From Plantago elongata (Eukaryota; Streptophyta; Magnoliopsida; Lamiales; Plantaginaceae): a DNA stretch of 34,935 bases. The position numbers and the translations under genes were made by a program. The stretch lies in contig JAYMSP010001201.1 of the NCBI GenBank assembly GCA_036897095.1, forward strand, positions 1-34,935, read 5' to 3'. The notes below the pieces were generated by a model that was not told the DNA's origin, made no database searches, and was given only the letters and a program-made list of their open reading frames with translations. The first letter of the stretch is position 1. Every line of letters begins with the position of its first letter. This document shows positions 1 to 11,640 of this stretch, in pieces.

Positions 1-432
1 CAATCAGCTGCAAAAATATAAGACTAAAGAAGAAACCAATCCGCTTAGAATAGATAACACATCTCAAGGAAGAGCATTTTTACCATCCTTTATACACAAA
101 CAAAAAAAAACCAGGTAGGGATTAGGGAACCTTGTATGCTGATAATGGAAAGAACGGAAGAGCATAATCCATGTCGAATAAAAAGGACCGTCTTACACAT
201 TTCCCCTAAAAGTGTCCATGATCAACACACAACTCCCTGGAAAGAAAAATAAATATAGCCCTCACACTGATAGCACAAAGTACCATGTTAAGCGGAAACT
301 GAACTGCAAGGATTTAATAGCAGGGACAAGAAAACTTCTCCAGAAGAATGTAACATTTCAAGCAATCCTCTCTTTTTCATGTTTGATGCCATGCCAACAA
401 CATTTGCATTACTCCTTTCTTTGTTCATTTAA

Positions 433-1090
433 GATGTCAAGCCAGCATGTGCAATTACTGCTCCAACATAATGACAAATGAAGAGCAGAAAAATGCAACT
501 AAACTCGAACCAAAACAACAGAACCTGTTTGACAATTCATGGTTGAATGGCAGTTTAAGGAAGTATCCACCTTCCAAAACATATATAAATAAAAGAAAAT
601 AATCATAAACAGTAAGCCTTAGGCGAAAACGATGCACTAAGAAAATTGAATGATTGGGATAGAAAGATATCACCAAACATAAAATGATACTGCTGTGACT
701 AGCTAAGCCCCTATCATGTCTACACATATCACCATCCTTGAGGCATAATCAGCCTACAAGCAACAAACAAAAGGAGGGGAAATTGTATGCCATGGCCAGC
801 CAAACTGCCGGGAATAACTTGCATTGCAGACACCTGTAGCACTTCAAATCCTCTCGTCCCATTATATACTTTGCGTGGTTCACCTTCACACAGTACAGAG
901 AGAAGATCAATTTCTCCCTTCTAAAGCATAACCAATACTCTCTGAAATTGGTAGGAAGGCTGCCAATTTGACATACTCATGCCAGACTGTCAATTACAGG
1001 TCCTAACAATAATACTATGATGTGTTGAGAAAGTAAATCTGGTAAACCATAATGAGGAAGGAGATGTAGCAAACCCATAAGTTAACATTC
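433..1090 (-). repeat. Tail block copy 1, with an open coding-like segment
   Basis: This is one of three close copies of a ~660 bp block (others at 2,311-2,990 and 8,527-9,210). On the minus strand, 920-822 is open for 33 codons after an acceptor-like TTTAG and includes EGEPRKVYNG and GFEVLQVSAM. The other two copies carry in-frame stops in or just before this segment. This looks like a relic of a real exon, but I do not recognise the protein. Confidence 0.5.
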
Positions 1091-2310
1091 TTTAAGCTCC
1101 AGAAAATGAAAATCGAAAAAGCAATCTAACGATATATGATCTGGAACTCAAAATCGGTTGATAAGCATCCTTAACATTATACACAGAGAGAGCATATCGG
1201 CACCAACAGAAAGTGGCAAGGATATGTGTCATCGTGCAACTCTTATCGAAATGGCAGGAATTGGATAATATAGTCATTAAAACAAAAGACTCTTCGAAGT
1301 TGGGAGATAACCGAAAACCATATGGAATGAAGAGAACCACTCTGTACACAGAAGCATATCCTCTCGTCAGAAATCATGGACATCAAGGGTAATAAGGATC
1401 AGGGTTTAAGACCTTATCACACACTTCCCAATTCAGAAGTATCAGCAGACAAAGCCCCCTAAAAATTAAACCGTGACCATGATTGCACAAGTACTAGGTG
1501 AAGCTAAAGTCAAACAACTGTGTAACAGTAGGGTCATAGGAACTTCTCCAGTACAACATGATGCGCGAGAAACACCTTCTTGTTTAATGCATGATGCCAA
1601 AGTGCCAAACAATTTGCAATACTGTTGTCAAGTCACACAACAAAATAGCAACAAACGATGCAAGAGATTCTGAAATAACCTCAAATGAAAATGAACAGGA
1701 AGCATAATGCACAATAGCTGTACCAGATAGTCCAATCCAAGGTATCAGGACATGCCTATATTCCAAAAAGAACACGCTTGCAAGATCAACACACAACTCC
1801 CTGGAAAGAAAAATCAATATAGTCCTCACCATGATTGCACAAAGTACCATGTCAAGCGGAAATCGAACTGCAAGAATTTAATAGCAGAGAATAGAACACT
1901 TCTCCAAAAGAATGTAACATCCCAAGTACTCCTCCCTTTTGCATGTTCGATGCCATGCCAACAAACATTTGCATTACTGTTCTTGACACACATGATAAGT
2001 GATGAACAAAAACACTGTAGAATGTTCAGCTAAACCTGTACCAGTTAATCCATGGTCATATACTCGTGTCCAATATGGGCAAATAAACTACTCGTCCATA
2101 GGTAGAAGAAAGCACTACCAAATTTGAGGTTCAATATTAGTGTCACTCTACATGCAGCAGGTAAAAAACCAATGAATATATTTTCCAAATCAAAACCAAG
2201 AAATGTGACCACGATTGAGCAAGTTACGTTAGAACCACAGGGATTCAACAGTATGAACAGACAAAACTTCTCCACTAGAACAAGCAAAGTACTCCTTTCT
2301 CTATTCATTT

Positions 2311-2990
2311 AAGATGTCAAGCTAGCATGTGCAATTACTGCTCCGAAATAACGACAAAAGAAGTGTAAAAGAACGCAACTGAACTCAAACCAAAACAGCA
2401 GAAACTGTTTGACGATTCCTGGTTGAATGGCAGTTTAAAGAAGTATCCACCTTCCAAAACATAAATAAATTTTTAAAAATCATAAACAGTAAACCTTAGG
2501 CGAAACGATGCACTAAGAAAATTGAAAGGTTGGGATAGAAAGATAAAATCTAACATAAACTGATACTGCTGTGAATAGCTAAGCCCCTATCATGTCTGCA
2601 CAGCTCACCATCCTTGAGCCATAATCAGCCTACAAGCAAAAACGAAAAGGAGGGGAAATTCTATGCCATGGTCAGCCAAACTGCCGGGAATAACTTACAT
2701 TGCAGACACCTGTAGCACTTCAAATCCTATCTTCCCATTATATACTTTGCGTGGTTCACCTTCACACAGTACAGAGAGAAGATTAATTTATCCCTTTCAA
2801 AGCATAACAAATACTCTCTGAAACTGGTAGGAAGGCTGCCAATTTGACATACACATGCCATACTGTGAGTTACAGGTCCTAACAAGCCAGTTTTGAAATA
2901 ATACTATGATGTGTTGAGAAAGTAAATCTGGTAAACCATAACGAGGAATGAGATGTAGCAAACCCATAAGTTGACATTCTTTAAGCTCCA
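2311..2990 (-). repeat. Tail block copy 2
   Basis: Near-identical to 433-1,090. On the minus strand the segment that encodes EGEPRKVYNG is kept, but a TAA lies just upstream in the same frame. Here GTAAGT follows the shared exon-like segment, where the other two copies read GCAAGT, so a splice donor would differ between copies. Confidence 0.5.
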
Positions 2991-4569
2991 TCAGTCCAAC
3001 TTAAATTTCCATATCTAACCACCAAAAGGTCTGGTCCAATTCCATATCAAGCAACACTCACTCAAAAAAAAAGGCATTAATTGCACTTACACAAACCATT
3101 GTGTTCTCTATACAAGATATCTCCACAGATCATGTATCCCTAAAGAAAGCAAGATAAGGGAATTGTACACCTTCGATCCATGTGAGTATCCATAAAAAAC
3201 CTCAAGTAAGAACAATATCCATTTCCCCTTACAGCTGTCACTTATCTGCTAAGAAGACAGGACAAGGTAACCATATGATTCTATGAACATGACTGATGCA
3301 GCTGCAAGTCTGCAACGATTTGAGAAATGGATAATTGAAAAAGAAATCTAATGAAATATGATATGAATTCAAAACCAGTGGGAAAAAATCCTTCGTATTT
3401 TGCACCAAGAAAGCACCAGAAGTATTTATGCCTGCACCCAAAGAAAAAAAAAAAGAAAGAAAGAAAGCAAGCTTGTTCACGAAGCCCAAATTCACAGCAG
3501 CAAAAACTGGAAAATAGAGATGTGTTTAAAAGTAAGAAGACTTCAAAGTACGGGAGATGACTAACAACCAGTAAATTCTTTCACGAAGTCCAAACGGCCT
3601 GATTTACACCAACAACATATCTACAAAAGAAGGCAAGCGAACATAATTTGAAAACTAGTACATTATATAAGTATCCATAGATCCAAGAGACAGAGGTGCA
3701 CAACTAGTTTAACAGAAAAGACAGAGAAGTGCATAGGAGCATGGATAACGAGTATACAATTGGGTAAATCAAAAAGCGGAGAAAAATCAGATAATAGAAA
3801 ACAGATATTTGCTAAGTTCCAACCAGCAAAGATGCAGAGGTTATACCAAAACAGATTCGTGAAGTAAGCATGATAAATAACCATTGATCATATACGGACC
3901 ATTCATACCAAGCAATCAAGTAGCCAGGCATTAAAACAATCTATTTCCCAAAAACCACGCATGTAACGAAGATCCATTACCCAAACCGTTCACATAAGCA
4001 CACACTCATCAAAATCATCACTCTGCATATCAATCAAATTCAAACAGAGGAAAGGTATTAGGAAATTAGGGGTAATAATAAGATGGTGGATCAGAGTTGA
4101 CACTGTAAACCTTCTTCTATGGACATATATTCACATATAAACATCAAGATCAACCTCCCAAAAAATCCAGACACGAAGAAACCGCATAACCATCAAGCGA
4201 GCCCTATCCAAATTCAAAAAATGGAAAAGGTTATCCGATCGTCATCATCGTCCATAGAATCATGTCATGAACATCAACTGAATTCGATCTGAATCCAAAA
4301 TCAAAGGAGAGAGACTATAGTGAATTCGTGGAATGAAATTAAGTCATGTCAAATAATAAGCAATAATAATACGATACAAGTCTTTATGTATGTATATCGG
4401 ATGATCACAGCAGCAGGTAATCATCTGATCTCCCTGTAACAATCGTAAGCGACCTCAATCCAAATTCCAAATCGATCGTGTAAAATATCCTCTAGCAGAA
4501 GACAAAAGAAAGCACATAGTGAAGTTAATCTAAATGGAAGAATATCGTGAATTCGTCGTCGTCATCAAC

Positions 4570-4835
4570 CAAACTAACTATAAACTTAGTAATTCTAACT
4601 AATTAAACATAATTATATATATTATTGGACTTCTAATTAAATTTATCTTACTCTTCTAATTTTTAATTAAATTAATATTTAATTTAATTAAACTTAAATT
4701 ACTCTTATTCTTTTAATTTCTAATTAAATTAGTGTTTAATCTAACTAGAATTATATATTATATCACAAACAACTAATTTTTAATTAAATTAATATTTAAT
4801 TTAATTAGAATTAAATAGTATATCACAAACAATTG
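4570..4835 (+). repeat. AT-rich tandem repeat (~63 bp period)
   Basis: About three units (roughly 4,657-4,709, 4,709-4,772 and 4,773-4,834), each built around AATTAAATTAATATTTAATT-like near-palindromic sequence; the last two end in ATATCACAAACAA. It sits just downstream of the unit B promoter on the minus strand, and the matching position in unit A lacks it, so it expanded after the units separated. Confidence 0.7.
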
Positions 4836-4924
4836 GTGATCAAGTAATAGAGAGAGGATGATGAATTGAAAATTGGTGATTAAAGAAGAAGAAACGAATT
4901 AAGAATTGAGAACTCAAACCCGTG

Positions 4925-5035
4925 TATTTATAGGAGAAAATAGAGAAAGAAAGCGTTTCCCGTCGACTAAGATTAGGAAAACAGGAAAAGTCAGTCAACG
5001 AGGTCGGTTAGTTATGTTGACCAAAGTTGACCATG
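4925..5035 (-). promoter_or_regulatory. Minus-strand promoter of unit B: TATA box plus W-box cluster
   Basis: On the minus strand TATAAATA (4,932-4,925) is followed by a pyrimidine-rich leader typical of plant 5' UTRs; a start near 4,900 is inferred. Upstream are two TTGACC W-box cores on the plus strand (5,017-5,022 and 5,027-5,032) and a third TTGAC on the minus strand (4,998-4,994). W-boxes are the known binding sites of WRKY factors, so stress or immune control is a reasonable inference. Confidence 0.6.
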
Positions 5036-6289
5036 ACTAATTTAACAGCCAAACAGACTAGCCAAGTTACTAGAAAACATTGTCACTAAATAAAAATTAT
5101 TTCTCTCTTATGTCTTTCCAGAGTTTAGATGTCATTGTTAAAAACCAATATCCTTCATAATTTTTATTGATATAAAAATAGACATATCAATTCAATTAGA
5201 TATTTTCTTTTTTTAAAAGTTAGGTAAACAAATTATTTAAGCTATATATAACAGAGAATTGAAATAACTTTTAGATCGAATCACAACCTTTATTAAAGGG
5301 GGAGTTCGCTTTTAAAGCATACACGACGCATGTATGTAAAAGAACCGTCTACTTAGAATATATATCACCAAAGTCTTACTGAAAAAGAAGAGTTATACAT
5401 AAACACAATCGCACTGAGTACTACAATAAGCTGAAATTAAACTGTCTTACAGGATTTCTTTGAAAGAGATATATATCATCAATCACAGCCCCCTTGGGAA
5501 GAAAATCAACATCCATGACCAAAATTGCATGAAGTACTATGTTACAAATTCAACTACAAGGAATTAAAAGTAGGGTATGAAGGCTTGTCCAAAAGAATAT
5601 AACACAGCAAGTGCACCTTCGCTTTTTCACGTTCAATCCAAATCAGAATTTGCAGTACTGCTGTTGAAACAGACAAATAGAATAAAACTGGAATGTAGAC
5701 TGTTTCGAACTCCCATAAAAGAAACTAATCCAACGGATGCTGATAATTTGTAAAAGCGATAGCTGCCCGCTGAGCAGATAAAAGATCAAATGAACATAAT
5801 TTTCCAAATCAAACCTGTAGGAAGCTCCTGAAAATTGAAACAAAGAACTATGACCACGATTGTGCAAGTAGCGCTGAACCGAATTTAAGAGTAGGGACAG
5901 GAAAAACTTCTCCATATAGAACTAACACCTTCCTTCGTTTATTCATGCATGATGCCAAGCTAGCATGTGCAATATTGCTCCAGAATAACAGGGCAAAAGC
6001 AAAGAAATGCACTAAACCTGTCATAGAACAAACTCAAACCAGAACGCCAAAGCCTGTTTGAAAATTCATGGTCCTTGAGTAATATGATGCGCTCAAAACT
6101 TGAATCATTGGACAGCAAGATATAAACTGTCGCAGGAATAACGAGATAATATCAGTATCAGTAACCGGACATGAAATGATACTGTTCTGAATAACTACAA
6201 CCATAACTTTTCCTTTGATTGAAAATCATATAAGGCAGAGGATATTTTGGCCATTTACATCAAGCTCAAACTCCCTTCTTGCATGCGTG

Positions 6290-6395
6290 AAATTTATTCG
6301 AATTGGATTTATCCGAATCCAATTCATCTGAATGCAATTCATCCAAATCCAATTCATTGAATTTAATTCATCTGAATGCAATTCATCCAAATATA
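6290..6395 (+). repeat. Minisatellite of AATTCAT-type units
   Basis: A run of short degenerate units, mostly variants of CCAATTCATCTGAATG and AATTCATCCAAAT. The frame across it on the minus strand is rich in Asn, Ile, Trp and Met only because of the repeat, so it is not treated as coding. Confidence 0.75.
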
Positions 6396-8526
6396 TAGTA
6401 GTTGCTGCACTTGCACGTGTCACATCCTTAAAGGCTATCCCCTCTCTGTACAACCTACACAGGCAACAGTGACAAAGGTAGAACTTGTATATCATAATCA
6501 GCTTTCATGAACTTACAATGTACAGACCAGTTGCACATCTCACATTTTGAACATTCAATGGTTAACCACCTGCTCGCTTTTAAAGTACTAAGAGAAAAAA
6601 AATTGACCTTACCCTCAAGACCTCTTTAAACTTTGCTAAAAGGCTGCAACTTTGACATAATCACACCAGACTGACAATTACATGGTCCTAACAGGCCAGT
6701 CGCAAAATTTTATAAGGTGATGATAAACCCAAGTGAATCTGGCAAATTATGAGGAATGAGATAAAGCAAATTAGCAAAAATCCATATGATAAAACTTTTA
6801 AGCTAATATCAACTTCCCCTATATTCTACCCAACAAAGGTGTGCTTTGACTCATGAAGCAGAACTCAATCACAAAAGAGAAGGCATCAATCGACTCCACT
6901 GACTGCACGAAACAAAACTTAAGCAACTATGCATTCTTTATCACAGATAAGAGCAAACTACATCATTCAAGAGATTAGAAGCTAAAGAATAACTTAATGT
7001 ACGCCACATCACTTCTACAGAAACCATCATGTTGTTCTTCATAGTATTTATACATGACGTGCTCTCATCAACAAACCATACAGAAGACCAAAAAGGAACA
7101 AGGGAGCCATAAAGGGAAGAGTGTAACTAAGTAGAATCATACACCTTCCATCCATATAAAAGAATCCACAAAAACCTAACGCGAGGATAATTCCAATCTC
7201 ATCTGAGAGCTGTCCTTTATCTGTTAAGATGTCAAAGTCAGGGACAGGTAAAGGAAACCATGTGACCATGATTGCTCAAGAAAATGAAAATCGAAAAAGC
7301 AATCTAACGATATATGATCTGGAACTCAAAATCGGTTGACAATCATCCTTCACATTATACACCAAGAGAGCATATCTGCACCACTAGTAAGTGGCAAAGA
7401 TATGTGTTACCGTGTAACTCTTATCGAAATGGCAGGAACTAGATAAAAAGAAGTCCTTAAAACAAAAGACTCTTCAAAGTTGGGGAGATAACCAAAAACC
7501 ATATGGAACGAAGAGAACCACTCTATACACAGAAGCATGTCCTCTCGTCAGAAATCATGGACATCAGGAGTAATAAGGATCAGGGATTAAGACCTTGTCA
7601 CACACTTCCCATTTCAGAGGTATCCTCAGACAAAGACCCTAGAAAAGAAAACCATGGCCATGATTGCACTAGTAATAAGTGAAGCTAAAGTCAAAACAAA
7701 TGTGTAACAGTAGGGTCATTGAAACTTTTCCAGTAGAATATGATGCGCAAGGAACATCTTCATGTTTCATGCATGATGCCAAAGTGCCAAACTATTTGCA
7801 ATACTGCTGTCAAGTCACACAACAAAAGAGCCAAAAACGACACAAGAGATTCTCAAATGAAAAGGAACAGGAAGCAGAATGCACGATAGTCTGTACCAGA
7901 TAGTCCAATTCAAGGTTGAGAACACATAACCACAGTCAGCTGCAAAAATATACGACTAAAGAAGAAACCAATCCGCTGAGAATAGATAACATATCTCAAG
8001 GAAGAGCTTTTTAACCATCGTTTATACACAAACAAAAAAAACAAGGTAGAGAACCTTGTATGCCGGTAATGGAAAGAATGGGAGAACATAATCCATGTGG
8101 AAGAAAAAGGACCATCTTACACAGTTCCCCTATAAGTGTCCATGATCAACACGCAGCTCCCTGCAAAGAAAAGTAAATATAGCCCTCACCATGATTGCGC
8201 AAAGTAAGCGGAAGCTGAACTGCAAGGATTTAATAGCAGGGACGAGAAAACTTCTCCAGAAGAATGTAACAACCCAATCACTCCTCCCTTTTTCACGTTC
8301 GATGCCATGCCAACAAACATTTGCATTACTGTTCTTGACACACACGATAAGAGAAGAACTCATTCAGCGCTTAACCTGTACCAGTTAACCCATGACCATA
8401 TACTCGTGTCCAATATTGGCAAATAAACTACTAGTCCTTTCTTTGTTCATTTGCAGGGATTCAACAGTATGGACAGACAAAACTTCTCCACGAGAACAAG
8501 TGAAGTACTCCTTTCTTTGTTCATTA

Positions 8527-9210
8527 AAGATGTCAAGCCAGCATGTGCAATTACTACTCCAAAATAACGACAAATGAACAGCAGAAAATCGCAACTAAAC
8601 TCAAACCAAAACAGCAGAACCTGTTTGACGATTCATGGTTGAATGGCAATTTAAGGAAGTATCCACCTTCCAAAACATAAATAAATAAAATAAAATAATC
8701 ATAAACAGTAATCCTTAGGCAAAAACGATGCACTAAGAATATTGAATGATTGGGATAGAAAGATATCACCAAACATAAAATGATACTGCTGTGAATAGCT
8801 AAGCCCCTATCAATATCATGTCTACACATCTCACCATCCTTGAGCCATAATTAGCCTACAAGCAACAAAGAAAAGGAGGAGAAGTTGTATGCCATAGTCA
8901 GCCAAACTGCCGGGAAGAACTTGCATTGCGGACACCTGTAGCACTTCAAATCATTTCGTCCCATTATGTAATTTGTGTGGTTCGCCTTTACACAGTACAG
9001 AGAGAAGATTCTCCCTTCCAAAGAATAACAAATACTCTATGAAATTGGTAGGAAGGCTGCCAATTTGACGTACTCATGCCAGACTGTCAATTACAGGTCC
9101 GACAAGCCAGTTTTGAAATAATACTATGATATGTTGAGAAAGTAAATCTGGTAAACCATAATGAGGAATGAGATGTAGCAAACCCATATGTTGACATTCT
9201 TTAAGCTCCA
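8527..9210 (-). repeat. Tail block copy 3
   Basis: Third copy of the tail block, in unit A. It follows 2,311-2,990 closely but has a small deletion in the exon-like segment and an in-frame TGA where the other copies encode Gly, so this copy cannot encode the segment intact. Confidence 0.5.
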
Positions 9211-10619
9211 TCTTAAATTTCCATATCTAATCACCAGAAGGTCTGGTCAAATTCCATATGAAGTAGCACTCAATCAAAAAAGGCATTAATTCCACTTACA
9301 CAGACCATCGTGTTGTTCTTTATACAAAAAATGTCCATAGATCGTGTATCCATAAAGAAAGCCTGATTAGGGAATTGTACACCTTCAATCCATATGTGAG
9401 TAACCTCAAGTGATTAAATACAATATCCATTTCGCCTAACAGCTGTCATTTATCTGCTAAGAAGACAGTACAAGGAGACCATATGAACATGACTGATGCA
9501 GCAGCAACGATTTGAAAAATGGATAATTTAAAAAGAAATCTAATGAAATATAATGTGAATTCGAAACCAGTTGGAAGATAATCCTTCTTATTTTGCACCC
9601 ATTATGCACCAAGAAAGCACCAGATGTATTACGTCTGCACCTAAAGGAAAAGAAAAAAGAAAGAAAGCAAGCTTGTTCATGTAGCCCAAATTCACAGCAA
9701 CAAAAAACTGGAAAAATAGGGATGTGTTTAAAAATAAGAAAATTTCAAGGTAGGGGAGATGACCAAAAAACCAGCAAACTCGTTCATGAAGCCCAAACCA
9801 CCCGATCATATCTTACACCGACAACATATCTACAAAAGAAAGGCAATCGAACATAATGTGAAAACAAGCTAATTATAAAAGTATCCATAGATCCAAGAGA
9901 CAGAGGTGCACAACTATTTTAACAGAAAAGACAGAAGTGCATAGGAGCATGGATAACGAGTATACAATTGGGTAAATCAAGAAGAGGAGAAAAATCAAAT
10001 AATAGAAAACAGATATTTGCTAAGATTCAACCAGCAATGATGTAGAGGTATACCAAAACAGATTAATGAAGCAAGCATGATAACCAATGATCATATGCAG
10101 ACCATTCACACAAAGCAATCAATTAGCTAGGCATTACAACATTCTATTGCCCAAAACCACTCATGGAATGAAGATCCATTACCCAATCCATTCACATAAG
10201 CACACACTCATCAGAAATCATCACCCAGCCATATCAATCAAGTCCAAACAGAGGAAAGGTGATAGGAAATTAGGGGTAATAATAAGATGGCGGTTCAGAG
10301 TTGACACTGTAAACCTTCTATGAACATATATTCATATAAAAATCACGATCAACCTCCCAAAAATCCACACACGATGAAACCGCATAAGCATCAAGCGAGC
10401 CCTATCCAAATCCAAAAACAGAAAGGGTTATCCAATCGTCCATAGAACCATGTCATGAACATCAACTGAATTCGATCCGAATCCTATCATGAAATTAAAT
10501 CATGTCAAATAATAAGCAATAATAATACGATCTTATGTTATGTATGTATATCGGATGATCACAGCAGCAGGTAATCGTCTGATCTCCCTGTGCCAATCAT
10601 AAGCAACCTCAATCCAAAT

Positions 10620-10985
10620 TCCAAATCGATCGAGTAAAATATCCTCTAGCAGTAGACAGAAGAAAGCACAGTGTAGTTAATCTAAATCGAAGATGAGCAC
10701 GGAAGATTATTGAGAATTCGTCATGATCAACCAAATAATAGCATACTGGATCTTCATATCACCATCAATCATCATCATCTTAATCATCTATCCAAGTTTC
10801 ACATCCATGGCGTAAAATATTCGCCAACGGAAGACAAAGGAAAGCACAGAGTCTAAATCGAAGAAGAGCAGGAAAATTATCGAGAATTCGTCGTCGTCAT
10901 CAACCAAATATTAGTATATCGGATCTGCATATCATCATCGATCATCGTCATCGATCCACATTCAATATCGATCGCTTAAAATATC
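10620..10985 (+). repeat. ~180 bp direct duplication in the unit A leader
   Basis: About 10,620-10,800 and 10,800-10,980 are diverged direct copies. Shared landmarks are GTAAAATAT, the GAAGACAAAGGAAAGCACAG-like stretch, GAGAATTCGTC and ATCAACCAAATA. It lies directly downstream (minus strand) of the unit A promoter, where unit B has only one copy of this sequence. Confidence 0.65.
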
Positions 10986-11040
10986 CGCTAAGATGATTGA
11001 AGAAGAAGAAACGAAACAAGAATTGAGAACTGAACCTTTG

Positions 11041-11155
11041 TATTTATAGGAGAAAATAGAGAAAGAAAGCGTGTTCTGATAGGATAAGGAAAACAAGAAA
11101 AGTCGGTCAATGAGGCGGTTACTTATTAGTATGTGTTTGTTGACCAACATTGACC
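11041..11155 (-). promoter_or_regulatory. Minus-strand promoter of unit A: TATA box plus W-box cluster
   Basis: Same layout as the unit B promoter: TATAAATA at 11,048-11,041 on the minus strand, W-box cores TTGACC at 11,140-11,145 and 11,150-11,155, and an inverted one at 11,110-11,105. The paired W-boxes are 10 bp apart in both units. A telo-box-like AAACCCTAA lies further upstream at 11,309-11,317. Retention of these sites amid many other differences argues for selection or recent duplication. Confidence 0.6.
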
Positions 11156-11179
11156 ATCACTAATTTAACCGCCAAGCGA

Positions 11180-11640
11180 AATAAGAATTTATCTTCCTCT
11201 CTTCGCTATAGAAATTGGATCCAGCGGCATTCGGCTTGCTGCATGCCCGGTCAGTGTGAGAATGTGGGTATTATAACAAAATACTATTTTTTCCTCAGAT
11301 TAAATTTTAAACCCTAATACAACCGTAATAAAATCAATTCTATTATTAAAACAAAAAAACAATGAAAACCAAACTTTAACCTCCTTCTCTAACTAAATCT
11401 GCGAAAAAAAAAAAATACAACCAATCACTCAAACACTAAATCACCTTGAAACATGAATTTTCATAATCAGAAATATTACTTGACTTCGTTTACGTCATCT
11501 ACAACTATAATTATGTGCCACAATAACACGTTTACCAATTTCTCACATTCTAATAATTATATTATGAAATCTTGAATCCTCGCCGTGATTCACATTAATT
11601 GAAACTCTAAGAACACGTTTAATGGGAGTTGTCATTGAGA
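11180..11640. other. Gene-free spacer
   Basis: AT-rich spacer between the unit A promoter and the decayed transposon-related gene. No open frame, RNA gene or clear repeat is seen apart from the telo-box-like motif at 11,309. Confidence 0.5.

Larger units (their letters stand above)
1..5065 (-). repeat. Unit B of a duplicated minus-strand locus, cut by the window edge
   Basis: No intact protein gene is seen. Read on the minus strand, this unit begins at a TATA promoter near 4,930 and runs off the left edge. It shares long stretches with 5,300-11,175: 2,050-4,570 matches 8,400-10,740 almost continuously, 1-440 matches 7,920-8,380, and 1,098-1,750 matches 7,278-7,915. Inside it, 433-1,090 and 2,311-2,990 are close copies of each other. 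Open frames here are short and unlike known proteins. A long non-coding transcript or a decayed gene family are the likeliest explanations. The duplication is directly visible; transcription is inferred from the promoter. Confidence 0.7.
190..8595 (-). repeat. Nine dispersed copies of a ~150-200 bp module
   Basis: A module marked on the plus strand by AACTTCTCCA or a near variant occurs at about 333, 1,541, 1,896, 2,265, 5,582, 5,905, 7,723, 8,249 and 8,481. Upstream of most copies is a variant of CCATGATTGCACAAGTA; downstream come a C/T-rich stretch, then GATGCCA with a CATTTGCAATACTG-like end. On the minus strand the core reads TGGAGAAGTT and several copies keep a similar hydrophobic frame. 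The copies diverge too much for a recent satellite, and their spacing is irregular. Confidence 0.65.
5300..11175 (-). repeat. Unit A of the duplicated minus-strand locus
   Basis: This is the second, complete-looking copy of the left-hand locus, in the same orientation as unit B and directly upstream of it on the minus strand. Its promoter is near 11,045 and its body runs down to about 5,300. The order of internal blocks differs from unit B: the block at 7,278-7,915 lies left of the block at 7,920-8,380, whereas their counterparts in B (1,098-1,750 and 1-440) are in the opposite order. The leftmost 2 kb (5,300-7,270) is a more diverged version of the same module types. No intact coding frame was recognised. 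Confidence 0.65.

Noticed and set aside
333..342. miR164-like TGGAGAAG on the minus strand in the repeated modules
   Set aside because: Only the first eight bases match and the following bases differ in every copy; no precursor hairpin is apparent.
455..727. 90-codon minus-strand frame conserved at 8,554-8,829
   Set aside because: Both are open because the blocks are recent copies; hydrophobic AT-rich composition and no domain give no support for a real protein.
6226..6495. 89-codon minus-strand frame with Asn/Ile/Trp/Met repeats
   Set aside because: The repetitive peptide is produced by the minisatellite at 6,290-6,395 and has no coding signature.
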